Assembly (NCBI RefSeq): GCF_004126535.1
Contig: NZ_PPCV01000010.1
Span: 41,248-105,247 of the forward strand
Length of the DNA stretch: 64,000 nucleotides
Source of the DNA: Propioniciclava flava
GTDB taxonomy: Bacteria > Actinomycetota > Actinomycetes > Propionibacteriales > Propionibacteriaceae
Direction of reading: 5' to 3'
Shown: piece by piece, positions 25,851 through 34,619 of the stretch
Numbering within the stretch: position 1 is the stretch's first letter
Layout: each line of letters begins with the position of its first letter
The notes under the pieces: generated by a model
Seen by the model: only the letters and a program-made list of their open reading frames with translations
The model's database searches: none
Told to the model about the DNA's origin: nothing
Program-made: the position numbers and the translations under genes

Positions 25851-26387
25851 TCAGGTGAGCAGGCCCGGGAGCGGGGTGACCGCGGGGGCCGGGTCGTGCG
25901 GGAGGCGGCTCATCAGCGCCGTGTCGTAGCGGACGCCGTCGTACTCGAGCTCGTCGCGCATGATGCCCTCCCGGATGAAGCCCGCGCGCTCCGCGACGCG
26001 CTGCGACGCCGGATTGTTGAGGCGGTGCGCCAGCTCCAGCCGGTGGATGTTCTGGGCGAACAGCCAGTCGGCCAGCGCGACCGTCGCGCGCGTCGCCAGG
26101 CCGACTCCGCGGCCCGACGTCAGCAGCCAGTACGACACCCACGCGGTGCACATCGTGAGGTTCAGCGCCGCGGCGATCCCGCCCACCACGACGTCGTCGC
26201 CGTTCACGATGGCGAACGCGACGCGGTCGTCGTTGCCGGCGGTCTTGGCGATGTGGGCGTGGGCGTCCGAGATCGTCTCCAGCGGGGGCAGCTGCCGGGC
26301 GATGTCGATGTCGCCGGCCGCGGCATCCATCAGCACCTGGGCGTCATCGGCGCGCCAGGCGCGGAGCCGGTGGTTCGCCGCGCTCAC
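25851..26387 (-). CDS. GNAT-family N-acetyltransferase (RimJ/RimL type)
   Basis: A 178-residue acetyltransferase. It starts with a substrate-side segment (HRLRAWRADDAQVLMDAA) and contains VSYWLLTSGRGVGLATRATV, the acetyl-CoA pyrophosphate loop (Gly-Arg-Gly-x-Gly-x-Ala), and IHRLELAHRLNNPASQRVAE with RAGFIREGIMRDELEYDG, the hallmark of ribosomal-protein Ser/Ala acetyltransferases. GTG at 26387 overlaps the purD stop by 4 bases (GTGA), so it is translationally coupled to purD. The substrate is unknown. Codon use is even more GC-rich than that of the xylose genes. Confidence 0.88.
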   Translation of the reverse strand: MSAANHRLRAWRADDAQVLMDAAAGDIDIARQLPPLETISDAHAHIAKTAGNDDRVAFAIVNGDDVVVGGIAAALNLTMCTAWVSYWLLTSGRGVGLATRATVALADWLFAQNIHRLELAHRLNNPASQRVAERAGFIREGIMRDELEYDGVRYDTALMSRLPHDPAPAVTPLPGLLT

Positions 26388-27649
26388 AGCGCCGGCGTTT
26401 CGATCAGGCCGGCGGCGGCGCGCTCGGCGATGTCGCGGCGATGGAACAGCGAGGGTGCGTCCAGGTCGTCGATCGCCGCGTAGGCCGCCGCGCGGGCCTC
26501 CGAGAGGTCGGCGCCGCGGCCCACCGCGCCCAGCACGCGCCCGCCGGACGCCACCAGCACGTCGCCGTCGCGCCGCGTCCCGGCGTGGATCAGGTGCACG
26601 TCGCCGTCGTGGCCCTCGAGGCGCGGCCCGGCGATCGCGCCGCCGGTGCTCGGGGTGCCGGGGTAGCCCTCGGCCGCCAGGACGACGATCACCGCCGACC
26701 CCGGACGCCAGCGCAGCGGCGGCGCCTCGGCGAGCCGCCCGGTCGCCGCCGCGAGCAGCACCTCGCCCAGCGGCGAGTCCAGCAGCGACAGGACGGCCTG
26801 GGTTTCGGGGTCGCCGAAGCGGGCGTTGAACTCCACGACCCTCAGCCCGCGCGAGGTGAGCGCCAGGCCGGCGTACAGCAGGCCGGAGAAGGGGGTTCCG
26901 CGGCGGGCCATCTCGGCGATGGTCGGCTCCACCACCCGGGTCATGATCGCCTCGGTGAGGCCCTCGGGGGCCCACGGCAGGGGGGTGTAGGCGCCCATAC
27001 CGCCCGTGTTGGGGCCAGTGTCGCCGTCGCCGACGCGCTTGAAGTCCTGGGCAGGTAGTAGCGGGAGCGCCGTGCGCCCGTCGGTGATCGCGAACAGGCT
27101 GACCTCGGGGCCGTCCAGGTACTCCTCGATCACCACCGGCAGGGCCTCGGCGGCGTGTGCGAGGGCGGCGTCCCGATCGTCGGTGACGATGACGCCCTTG
27201 CCCGCGGCCAGGCCGTCCTGCTTCACGACGTAGGTCGCGCCGAACTCGTCCAGGGCTGCCGCCGCCTCCTCCAGCGTGGTGCAGTAGCGCGACGCTGCGG
27301 TGGGCACCCCCGCTGCGGCCATGACGTCCTTGGCGAACTGCTTGGAACCTTCGATGACGGCCGCCTGAGCTGAAGGCCCAAAGGTCGCGATCCCCGCGTC
27401 ACGAAGGGCGTCCGCGACACCGGCCACCAGGGGCGCCTCGGGGCCGATGACGACCAGGTCGGCGCCCAACTCGCGGGCCAAGGCGACCACAGCGGGGCCC
27501 GAGGTGGCGTCCACCGCGTGGTTGGTGGCCACCGCAGCCGTACCCGGGTTGCCGGGCGCACAGTGCAAGCCCACGACGGATGGATCGCGGCTCAACGCCA
27601 AGGCCAACGCATGCTCCCGTCCGCCGTTACCGAGCAGGAGGACAGTCAT
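26384..27649 (-). CDS. purD: Phosphoribosylamine-glycine ligase
   Basis: A 421-residue GAR synthetase joining glycine to phosphoribosylamine with ATP. The N-terminus MTVLLLGNGGREHALALALS, DLVVIGPEAPLVAGVADALR near residue 65, the ATP-grasp DGLAAGKGV near residue 145, GPNTGGMGAYTPLPWAPEG near residue 215 and FNARFGDPETQAVL near residue 285 are all in order. ATG at 27649 gives the standard start; a Met 9 bases upstream is possible. The C-terminal half has a visibly higher GC content than the N-terminal half. It leads a purD-GNAT unit. Confidence 0.96.
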   Translation of the reverse strand: MTVLLLGNGGREHALALALSRDPSVVGLHCAPGNPGTAAVATNHAVDATSGPAVVALARELGADLVVIGPEAPLVAGVADALRDAGIATFGPSAQAAVIEGSKQFAKDVMAAAGVPTAASRYCTTLEEAAAALDEFGATYVVKQDGLAAGKGVIVTDDRDAALAHAAEALPVVIEEYLDGPEVSLFAITDGRTALPLLPAQDFKRVGDGDTGPNTGGMGAYTPLPWAPEGLTEAIMTRVVEPTIAEMARRGTPFSGLLYAGLALTSRGLRVVEFNARFGDPETQAVLSLLDSPLGEVLLAAATGRLAEAPPLRWRPGSAVIVVLAAEGYPGTPSTGGAIAGPRLEGHDGDVHLIHAGTRRDGDVLVASGGRVLGAVGRGADLSEARAAAYAAIDDLDAPSLFHRRDIAERAAAGLIETPAL

Positions 27650-27955
27650 CTGGTGCATGCCGGGGAGCCTACCGAGCGCGCACCACCTCGCGCGCCGGGA
27701 GCGCGCGCACGGACGCCTCGCCCGCACCGGCCCCCTTATCGATCAGGAACCGCTGACGATCACCCAGCCAGCCCCATCGGGACCATTTCCCCTTGTCAGA
27801 CCATCAGGCGGCGCCGATATCGATCAATCGAATTCGGGATGGGCGAACCCTTCCCCCCACGCGTCACCATTTGGTATCTTCGGAGAACAAAACCCGAGGG
27901 CTCCGGTCTGGAGACGTGCACAAGGCAGTGCGACCCGGGGGCGAAAGGAGTCACC
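27650..27955. promoter_or_regulatory. 306-base divergent region upstream of the xylo-oligosaccharide operon
   Basis: This region must contain promoters for purD (minus) and the importer operon (plus). TCGAT, two bases, ATCGA at 27820-27831 is a small perfect inverted repeat. ATTTGGTATCTTCGG at 27869-27883 resembles the xylA/xylB operator read in reverse but with one extra base, so its relevance is doubtful. AAAGGAG at 27944-27950 is the ribosome binding site of the next gene. No gene is seen here. Confidence 0.4.
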
Positions 27956-29284
27956 ATGTCTGAATTCCAGCTTTCTCGCCGCGGCTTGCTGACCGCAGGG
28001 GCCGGGCTCGCGGCCGCCGTCACACTCTCCGCCTGCAGTGGCGGCTCACCAGCGGCCTCCGGCGGCTCAGGGGGCGCAGCCAAGGCCAGCGCCTGGGCCA
28101 TCACCGGCCAACCCAACGAGGGGATCCTCAAGAAGTCGCTCGAAGCGTTCGCCAAGCGGGGCAAGGGCACCATCGAGAGCACGTTCTTCCAAAACGACGC
28201 CTACAAGCAAAAGATCCGCACCGCCATCGGCGCAGGGCAGGCCCCCACCCTCATCTACGGCTGGGGCGGTGGCATCCTCAAGGGCTACGTCGACGCGGGC
28301 CAGGTCGTCGACCTCACCAGTTGGGTCAACGAGGACAGCGCCTGGAAGCAATCCTTCGTCGCCTCCACCTGGGGCGCCGGGACCATCGACGGCAAGATTT
28401 ACGCGGTCCCCACGAACAACACCCAGCCCGTCGTCATGTACTACAACACGAAGCTGTTCGAGCAGGCCGGCGCAGAACTCCCCAAGACGTGGGACGACGT
28501 GCTCCACCTCACCGAGGTCTTCAACAGCAAGGGCATCGCCCCCATCTCCCTGGGCGGCGGCTCCAACTGGACCTCCATGATGTGGCTGGAGTACCTCTTC
28601 GACCGCGTCGGCGGCCCGGAGGTCTTCGCCAACATCTACGCAGGCAAGGCGGACGCCTGGAGCGACCCGTCGGCGCTGAAGGCCTACACGATGATCCAGC
28701 AACTCATCGACGCCAACGGCTTCGTCAAGGGATTCCAGACCATCACGGCCGACAGCAACGCCGACCAAGCCCTGCTCTACACCGACAAAGCAGCGATGCT
28801 CCTGCACGGCGGCTGGGCCTATGGCGCCATGAAGAGCGCACAACCCGACTTCGTCGTCAAGCGCCTCAAGGTCGGCGCCTTCCCCGCCGTCACCGGCGGC
28901 AAGGGAGACCCGAAGAACCTCGCGGGCAACCCCGCCAACTACTGGTCGCTGTCCGCAAAGGCCTCCGCCGCTGAGCAGGACATCGCCAAGGCGTGGATGC
29001 GCGACGGCATGTTCGACGACGCGACGGTCGACGCGTTCGTCGCCAGCGGCGGCGTCCCGGTCGCCACTGCCGCCAAGGCCAAGATCGCTTCGTCCGCCGA
29101 CAAGGACTTCCTGACCTTCGTGTTCGACTCGGTCAACGCTGCTCCGAACTTCCAGCAGTCGTGGGATCAGGCCCTCTCGGCGACCCAGTCCGAGGCCATG
29201 CTCAACAACATCTCGCAGTTGTTCAGCAAGCAGATCGGGCCCGAGCAGTTCGCCAGCGCCATGAACGCCACCATTGGCAAGTAA
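27956..29284 (+). CDS. Carbohydrate ABC transporter binding lipoprotein (probable xylo-oligosaccharides)
   Basis: A 442-residue family 1 extracellular solute-binding protein. The N-terminus MSEFQLSRRGLLTAGAGLAA carries a twin-arginine motif (SRRGLLT), followed by a lipobox Leu-Ser-Ala-Cys, so it is probably Tat-exported and lipid-anchored. The body shows IYAVPTNNTQPVVMYYNTKL and PKTWDDVLHLTEVFNSKGIA, the standard sugar-binding pattern (ligand cleft Trp and Asn residues). It is the first gene of an operon with two permeases and a GH120-type beta-xylosidase, hence the substrate prediction. No ATPase gene is present; such importers commonly share a genome-wide MsiK-type ATPase. Confidence 0.9.
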   Translation: MSEFQLSRRGLLTAGAGLAAAVTLSACSGGSPAASGGSGGAAKASAWAITGQPNEGILKKSLEAFAKRGKGTIESTFFQNDAYKQKIRTAIGAGQAPTLIYGWGGGILKGYVDAGQVVDLTSWVNEDSAWKQSFVASTWGAGTIDGKIYAVPTNNTQPVVMYYNTKLFEQAGAELPKTWDDVLHLTEVFNSKGIAPISLGGGSNWTSMMWLEYLFDRVGGPEVFANIYAGKADAWSDPSALKAYTMIQQLIDANGFVKGFQTITADSNADQALLYTDKAAMLLHGGWAYGAMKSAQPDFVVKRLKVGAFPAVTGGKGDPKNLAGNPANYWSLSAKASAAEQDIAKAWMRDGMFDDATVDAFVASGGVPVATAAKAKIASSADKDFLTFVFDSVNAAPNFQQSWDQALSATQSEAMLNNISQLFSKQIGPEQFASAMNATIGK

Positions 29285-30181
29285 ATGACGGGTGCACACA
29301 CCTCGGCCGGGACACGCGACACGCCACTGGCGTTGCTCGCGCTCCCGGCGCTCGTCTTCTTCCTCATCTTCGCCGTCGCACCGCTGATCGGCGTCGTCAT
29401 CCTCAGCTTCACCAGCTGGGACGGGATCGGCGAGATCCTGCCCAACGGGCTGGAGAGCTGGCAGATGGTCCTCGCCGACCCCATGACCTGGAACGCGCTG
29501 GGGCTGACCTTGGCCACCATGGTGATCACGTGGGCCGTCCAAACCCCGCTGAGCATCCTGCTGGGCACCTTCATCGCGGGGCAGCAGCGCTACCGCGCCG
29601 TCTTGGCCGTGTTCTACTTCCTGCCGCTGTTGCTGAGCTCGGCCGCCATCGCCATCGCGTTCAAGGCCCTGCTCGACCCCAACTTCGGGCTCGGGGCCGG
29701 GCTCAACCTGCCCTTCCTCAACCAGGACTGGCTCGGAGTCGAACTCGCCTTCCCCGTCGTCTTGGCCGTGATCGCGTGGCAGTTCATTCCGTTCCACACG
29801 CTGCTCTACCAAGGTGGCGTTCGGCAGATCCCCCAGCAGCTCTATGAAGCGGCCTCGATCGACGGCGCCTCCCGGTTCCGCCAGTTCATCCACATCACCT
29901 TGCCCCAGTTGAAGTACACGATCATCACCTCCAGCACGCTCATGCTGGTTGGCTCCCTGACCTACTTCGACCTCGTGTTCGTCATGACCCAAGGCGGCCC
30001 GGGGAACGCGACCCGGATCCTCGCCCTGGACATGTACATCCGCGGGTTCCGCGCCAACCAGATGGGCGCTGCCAGCGTCATCGCCGTCATCCTGGTCGTG
30101 CTGGGCCTGGGTCTTGCCCTCGGCGTGCAGCGCCTCGGCGGGAAAGACAAAACGGCTAGCCAACTTGAAGGAGGCGTCTGA
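29285..30181 (+). CDS. Carbohydrate ABC transporter permease 1 (MalF type)
   Basis: A 298-residue permease with six membrane segments. The first is LALLALPALVFFLIFAVAPL, and the EAA loop is YEAASIDGASRFRQFIHITL near residue 190, which contacts the ATPase. The late WD...GNATRILALDMYIRGF stretch is typical of the MalF/LacF group. The start codon directly follows the stop of the binding-protein gene (TAAATG) without its own clear ribosome binding site. It pairs with the next permease to form the membrane channel. Confidence 0.93.
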   Translation: MTGAHTSAGTRDTPLALLALPALVFFLIFAVAPLIGVVILSFTSWDGIGEILPNGLESWQMVLADPMTWNALGLTLATMVITWAVQTPLSILLGTFIAGQQRYRAVLAVFYFLPLLLSSAAIAIAFKALLDPNFGLGAGLNLPFLNQDWLGVELAFPVVLAVIAWQFIPFHTLLYQGGVRQIPQQLYEAASIDGASRFRQFIHITLPQLKYTIITSSTLMLVGSLTYFDLVFVMTQGGPGNATRILALDMYIRGFRANQMGAASVIAVILVVLGLGLALGVQRLGGKDKTASQLEGGV

Positions 30182-31056
30182 TGTCCGCCACGCCGACCAT
30201 GAAGCGCGCCGTTCCCGCGGCCCGCACCACCTCGCGCGGTGTGGGCGCCAAGAACTGGGTGGGAGGGGCGTTCGGCTGGCTGTGGTTCCTCGCGGTCAGC
30301 CTGCCGATCTACTACGTGGTCATCACCTCGTTGAAGGATCAAGGCGCCTACTTCACCAGCAACCCGCTCTCCTTGCCGATCCCCCCGAACTTCACGCCGT
30401 ACCAGGAAGTCCTCGACAACAACATCGCCACCTACTTCTTCAACAGCGTGTGGGTGACCGTCGGGTCCGTCGTCCCGATCGTGCTGTTCTCGTTCATGGC
30501 GTCCTACGCGATCGTCCGAGGCTCGGGACGCTTCCTTCGCTTCACCAACGGGTTGTTCCTGATGGGGTTGGCGATCCCCATTCAAGCCACGATCATTCCC
30601 ATCTACCTGATGATCACGAAGATGGGCCTGTACGACACCTTGTGGGCCGTCATCCTTCCGTCCATCGCTTTCGGGATCCCACTGTCGGTCTTGATCATGT
30701 CGAACTTCCTGCGCGACATCCCGAACGAACTGTTCGAATCCATGCGCTTGGACGGGCTCAGCAACTGGCAGATGATGTGGCGCCTGGCGTTGCCGTTGAC
30801 GATGCCCGCCATGGTGACGGTGGCGATCTACAACGGCCTCAACGTGTGGAACGGATTCTTGTTCCCGCTGATCCTCACCCAGTCGCCGGATACTCGCGTC
30901 ATGCCGTTGGGCCTGTGGGCCTTCCAGGGCGAGTACCAGGTGAACATTCCGGCAGTGCTGGCAGCGGTCGTCTTGTCGACCATGCCGATCCTGCTTCTCT
31001 ACATCGTGGGACGCCGCCAGTTGCTCAGCGGCCTCACCGCAGGCATCGGTAAGTGA
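30181..31056 (+). CDS. Carbohydrate ABC transporter permease 2 (MalG type)
   Basis: A 291-residue permease of the MalG/LacG group with six membrane segments. It begins with a cytosolic tail, then VGGAFGWLWFLAVSLPIYYV. The EAA loop is LFESMRLDGLSNWQMMWRLA near residue 185, and the C-terminus RRQLLSGLTAGIGK is the classical MalG ending. It overlaps the preceding gene by one base (TGATG) and is preceded by GGAGG. Together with the upstream permease it should import xylo-oligosaccharides. Confidence 0.94.
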   Translation: MSATPTMKRAVPAARTTSRGVGAKNWVGGAFGWLWFLAVSLPIYYVVITSLKDQGAYFTSNPLSLPIPPNFTPYQEVLDNNIATYFFNSVWVTVGSVVPIVLFSFMASYAIVRGSGRFLRFTNGLFLMGLAIPIQATIIPIYLMITKMGLYDTLWAVILPSIAFGIPLSVLIMSNFLRDIPNELFESMRLDGLSNWQMMWRLALPLTMPAMVTVAIYNGLNVWNGFLFPLILTQSPDTRVMPLGLWAFQGEYQVNIPAVLAAVVLSTMPILLLYIVGRRQLLSGLTAGIGK

Positions 31057-31105
31057 ATCTCCCCTCGCGTCCCGCGCGTGGACGCATCTCAACGAAAGGA
31101 AACCC

Positions 31106-33097
31106 ATGACCGTCTTCCACGTGGCCATCACCGGCTCGGATCTCTCCGATGGCAGCGAGGCGCAACCCTGGCGAACCATCAACCATGCCGCCCAGCGCGC
31201 CACCGCCGGGGACACGGTTCTCGTCCACGCCGGGGTGTACCGCGAGTGGGTCAAGCCGCTCAACAGCGGGCTGAGCGACGCCCGGCGCATCACCTACGCG
31301 GCCGCCGAGGGCGAGCAGGTCGTCGTGAAGGGCTCCGAGCAGATCACCGACTGGACCCGGGAAGAGGGCAGCGTCTGGCGCACCAGCATCCCCAACGCCG
31401 TATTCGGCGACTGGAACCCTTACGCCCTGGAACTCGTCGGGGACTGGGTGGTGCGCCCCGTCGCGCCAGCCCCTCGCACCCACTTGGGTGACGTCTACCT
31501 CAACGGCCGCAGCTTCTACGAGGTCACCGACAAGGCGGGCCTGGCAGCACCCGAGCGTCGCGACACGATCGTGGACGACCGGACCGGTCAGATCGTCGCC
31601 ATCGAGGACCCCGACGCGACCCGCTACGTCTGGTACGCCGAGGTGGGCGAACACGAGACGACGATCTGGGCGAACTTCCACGAAGCCGACCCCACGGCGG
31701 AACTCGTCGAGATCAACGTGCGCCGCTCCGTGTTCTACCCGACCCGCAACCACGTGGACTACATCACGGTGCGCGGCTTCGAGTTGGCGCATGCCGCCAC
31801 CCCGTGGGCGCCCCCGACCGCCGACCAGCCGGGCTTGATCGGCCCGAACTGGGCGAAGGGCTGGATCATTGAGGGCAACCACATCCACGACGCCAAGTGC
31901 TCCGCTATCTCCTTGGGTAAGGAGGCGACCACTGGCGACAACTACTTCACGCACCGCCTCGACAAGCCGGGCTACCAGTACCAGTTGGAGGCCGTCTTCA
32001 CGGCACGCCAGCACGGCTGGGCGAAGGAGCGGATCGGCTCCCACGTCGTGCGCAACAACGTGATTCACGACTGCGGCCAAAACGGCATCGTGGGGCACCT
32101 GGGCTGCGTCTTCAGCCGCATTCATGACAACGAGATCTACCGGGTGGCCACCAAGCGCGAGTTCTACGGACACGAGATCGGCGGCATCAAGCTGCACGCG
32201 GCCATCGACGTGGAGATCGCCCACAACCACATTCACGGCTGCGCGCTCGGCGTGTGGAGCGACTGGCAGACCCAGGGCACGCGCATCACGCGCAACGTGT
32301 TCCACGACAACAGCCGCGACCTCTACGTCGAGGTGTCGCACGGCCCTTACGTGGTCGATCACAACGTGTTCGGCTCCAAGGCCGCCATCGAGACCATGAG
32401 CGACGGCGGCGCCTACGTCGGCAACCTGGTCGCCGGGACGTTGCTGCTGCATCCGGTGATGGAGCGCCCAACGCCCTATCACGTCCCCCACTCCACCGAG
32501 GTGGCCGGCTATGCGTCCATCTACGGTGGGGACGACCGCTGGATCGGCAACATCTTCGTCGGCAACGGCGCGGGGGCCGACACGCAGGACGCCTATGGCG
32601 ATGACGCGTGGGCCACGACCTTGATCACCTACGGCACCGGCGTCTACGACGGGCACCCCGCCTCCTTCGAGGAGTACCTGGACGCCGTCCACGCGGCGAT
32701 GCCGGGCGACGTGGACATCTTCTTCTCCTTGAAGAACCCGGTCTACCTGCGCGACAACGTCTACCTCAACGGTGCTCAGCCGTATGAGCGCGAGAGCAAC
32801 GCCCTCGTGGATGCGGCCTCAGCGGACCTGGCGATCACCGAGTCCGACGGCGCCGTCACGGTCACGATCACGCTGCCGGACGGCTTCGCCGAGCACCGGT
32901 TCCCGGTCGTGACGACGGCCGCGCTGGGTCGCGTGCGGATGGTGGACGCCGATTTCGAGAATCCCGACGGCTCGCCCTTGGTGCTCGACGTCGACCTTTC
33001 GGGCGTTGAGCGTGCAGGCGACTCCGTGGCGGGCCCGCTGTTCGATCTGACCAGCGGCACCAACACGGTGACGGTCTGGTCGGGCCCCGAGGCCTGA
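31106..33097 (+). CDS. GH120-type beta-xylosidase (parallel beta-helix), intracellular
   Basis: A 663-residue protein without a signal peptide. Its start FHVAITGSDLSDGSEAQPWR and AGDTVLVHAGVYREWVKPLN match the DUF1565/right-handed beta-helix fold. The overall length and layout match glycoside hydrolase family 120 beta-xylosidases as I recall them. Asp386 (LGVWSDWQTQ) and Glu409 (RDLYVEVSHG) are 23 residues apart, the same spacing as the reported nucleophile Asp382 and acid/base Glu405 of Thermoanaerobacterium XylC (from memory). It should split imported xylo-oligosaccharides to xylose in the cytosol. It ends the importer operon. GAAAGGAAA precedes the ATG. Confidence 0.8.
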   Translation: MTVFHVAITGSDLSDGSEAQPWRTINHAAQRATAGDTVLVHAGVYREWVKPLNSGLSDARRITYAAAEGEQVVVKGSEQITDWTREEGSVWRTSIPNAVFGDWNPYALELVGDWVVRPVAPAPRTHLGDVYLNGRSFYEVTDKAGLAAPERRDTIVDDRTGQIVAIEDPDATRYVWYAEVGEHETTIWANFHEADPTAELVEINVRRSVFYPTRNHVDYITVRGFELAHAATPWAPPTADQPGLIGPNWAKGWIIEGNHIHDAKCSAISLGKEATTGDNYFTHRLDKPGYQYQLEAVFTARQHGWAKERIGSHVVRNNVIHDCGQNGIVGHLGCVFSRIHDNEIYRVATKREFYGHEIGGIKLHAAIDVEIAHNHIHGCALGVWSDWQTQGTRITRNVFHDNSRDLYVEVSHGPYVVDHNVFGSKAAIETMSDGGAYVGNLVAGTLLLHPVMERPTPYHVPHSTEVAGYASIYGGDDRWIGNIFVGNGAGADTQDAYGDDAWATTLITYGTGVYDGHPASFEEYLDAVHAAMPGDVDIFFSLKNPVYLRDNVYLNGAQPYERESNALVDAASADLAITESDGAVTVTITLPDGFAEHRFPVVTTAALGRVRMVDADFENPDGSPLVLDVDLSGVERAGDSVAGPLFDLTSGTNTVTVWSGPEA

Positions 33098-33104
33098 GCG
33101 CCCG

Positions 33105-33135
33105 GCGGGGCCCCGGGATCCCCCCGGGGCCCCGC
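33105..33135. terminator. Bidirectional terminator between the GH120 and ROK genes
   Basis: GCGGGGCCCCGGG at 33105-33117 pairs perfectly with CCCGGGGCCCCGC at 33123-33135 across a 5-base loop, between convergent genes. Confidence 0.7.
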
Positions 33136-33143
33136 GCCGACGG

Positions 33144-34367
33144 CTAGGAGGCGAGCCAGGGCGCGGGATCGTTCAGCACCCGGTGCAGGGCGAGGTAGGC
33201 GGCGCCCACACAGGCCATGCCGCGGTCGTCGGGCAGCGAGGTCACGGCCAACGTTTCAAAGGGCGCCGCGACGACGCGACGCCGCAGTTCGGCGTCGATG
33301 CCCGGGATGAGGTGGGGGGCCAACCGACCTAGGTGACCGCCCAAGATGACCTGGGAGACGTCCAACAAGTTCAGTGCACCCGCGAGGACGACACCGAGGG
33401 TTGTGGCTGCCGCTTCGACGGCGGCGAGGGCACGAGGGTCGCCCTCGTGAAGACGCGCGATGAGTTCGTCGGTGTCGCGCGTGCCCGCAGCAGCGCTGAG
33501 GGCCGCCTGCCCGACGTAGGCCTCCAGGCAGCCCGTCGCGCCACAGGCGCACACCGGCCCCGCGCTGTCGACGCAGACGTGGCCGATCTCACCCGCCCAG
33601 CCGTGGCGGCCCGTCATGGCGCGCCCGGCCGTCACCAGGGCGGAGCCGATGCCCACTTCGCCGGAGACGTAGAGGAATTCGCCCAGGTCGGAGGGGCGCG
33701 CCGGGGCGTCCCACGCGATCGCCTCCGCGGCGCAGTCGGCCTCGTTTCCGACGCCGATCAACGACACATCCACCCCGACGATCTGGGCCACGGTTTCGCT
33801 GGGCCGCACGTTCCACCAGCCCAGGTTGGGTGCCCGCAACAGCACCCGCTCATCGACGTCGACCAGACCGGGGAGGGCCACCTGGACTCCCGCCAGCGTC
33901 ATGCCCGCGCATGGCTTGGCGAGCAGACGGCGTCCCATTTCGGCGACCTCCGCGATGACCGGTTCGACATCGGAATCCCGCAGGTCGCAGACCCGCACCT
34001 CTTCGGCGATCACGTGGCCGGTCAAGTCGATCAAGCAGGCGGACAGGCGCCCCACGTTGATCTCCAGACCGAGCGCGAACCAGGTGCCGGGGGCGGGTGT
34101 CAACGGCACGGCAGGTCGACCACGATGGCCGTCGTTGTGCGGTTCGCTCTCGGCGATGAGGCCCCCCGCGATGAGATCGTCAGCCAGGCGGGACACCGTG
34201 GAGCGGGTGAGGCCCGTATCGGCGGCGATGTCGGCGCGCGACAGCATCTGCGTCGCACCGAAAACGCGCTGGATGACGGTCGCCAGGTTCAGGGAACGCA
34301 GGCTCGACTGCCGGACGGCGTCAGCGCTGTCCTCGGGCGCCGGATGGCCCACGCGGTAGCTGGCCAC
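33144..34367 (-). CDS. ROK-family transcriptional repressor 1 (XylR-like)
   Basis: A 407-residue regulator. The N-terminal winged helix contains LSRADIAADTGLTRSTVSRL, followed by a ROK sugar-kinase-like domain with the zinc motif VCACGATGCLEAYVG near residue 250 and GEIGHVCVD just before it. GTG at 34367 is chosen because AAAGGGGA precedes it by about 4 bases and because the paralogue at 38 kb has the same VAS start with a similar ribosome binding site; the frame is open further upstream. It is divergent from xylB, whose promoter lies in the shared region. Expected to bind DNA until xylose or an oligosaccharide is present. Confidence 0.88.
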   Translation of the reverse strand: MASYRVGHPAPEDSADAVRQSSLRSLNLATVIQRVFGATQMLSRADIAADTGLTRSTVSRLADDLIAGGLIAESEPHNDGHRGRPAVPLTPAPGTWFALGLEINVGRLSACLIDLTGHVIAEEVRVCDLRDSDVEPVIAEVAEMGRRLLAKPCAGMTLAGVQVALPGLVDVDERVLLRAPNLGWWNVRPSETVAQIVGVDVSLIGVGNEADCAAEAIAWDAPARPSDLGEFLYVSGEVGIGSALVTAGRAMTGRHGWAGEIGHVCVDSAGPVCACGATGCLEAYVGQAALSAAAGTRDTDELIARLHEGDPRALAAVEAAATTLGVVLAGALNLLDVSQVILGGHLGRLAPHLIPGIDAELRRRVVAAPFETLAVTSLPDDRGMACVGAAYLALHRVLNDPAPWLAS

Positions 34368-34451
34368 GTCTCCCCTTTCGGTGTCGTCGCGCACGATGGG
34401 CCCTCGTTGCGGGCGCCCAGCATCCCTCGACTGTAGAGCATTGCCTTGTCC

Positions 34452-34503
34452 TTGACGCCAGAGCACAGGCCCCTATAAGTTTTTCCGTGATACAAATATC
34501 GCG
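34452..34503 (+). promoter_or_regulatory. xylB promoter with ROK-type operator
   Basis: A -35-like TTGACG at 34452-34457 and a -10-like TATAAG at 34474-34479 (spacing 16) are followed by an imperfect palindrome CGTGATA, CAAA, TATCGCG at 34486-34503. The block TAAGTT, three bases, CCGTGATACAAATA at 34476-34498 recurs at the xylA promoter with identical spacing. The operator covers the expected transcription start. Confidence 0.7.
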
Positions 34504-34619
34504 ATGCTGCACTCTCCTGACCAGCCAGTGACGTGCTGGCCGCCGGGCACACCGCGCGCCCTTTGTGTCGCATCATCACTACACAAGGCATTGACCTTTC
34601 ACTGTCACAAGGGAGAGAC

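Noticed and set aside
26388..26975. Long in-frame extension of the GNAT gene into purD
   Set aside because: It is antiphase sequence of purD; the GTGA overlap at 26384-26387 is a normal coupled start.
27869..27883. Third copy of the xylA/xylB operator before the oligosaccharide importer
   Set aside because: ATTTGGTATC has an extra base compared with the reverse of GATACAAAT and lacks the TAAGTT part, so similarity may be chance.
28067..30163. 698-codon minus-strand open frame opposite the sugar importer
   Set aside because: Antisense shadow of the binding protein and permease genes, with extreme Gly/Glu/His composition.
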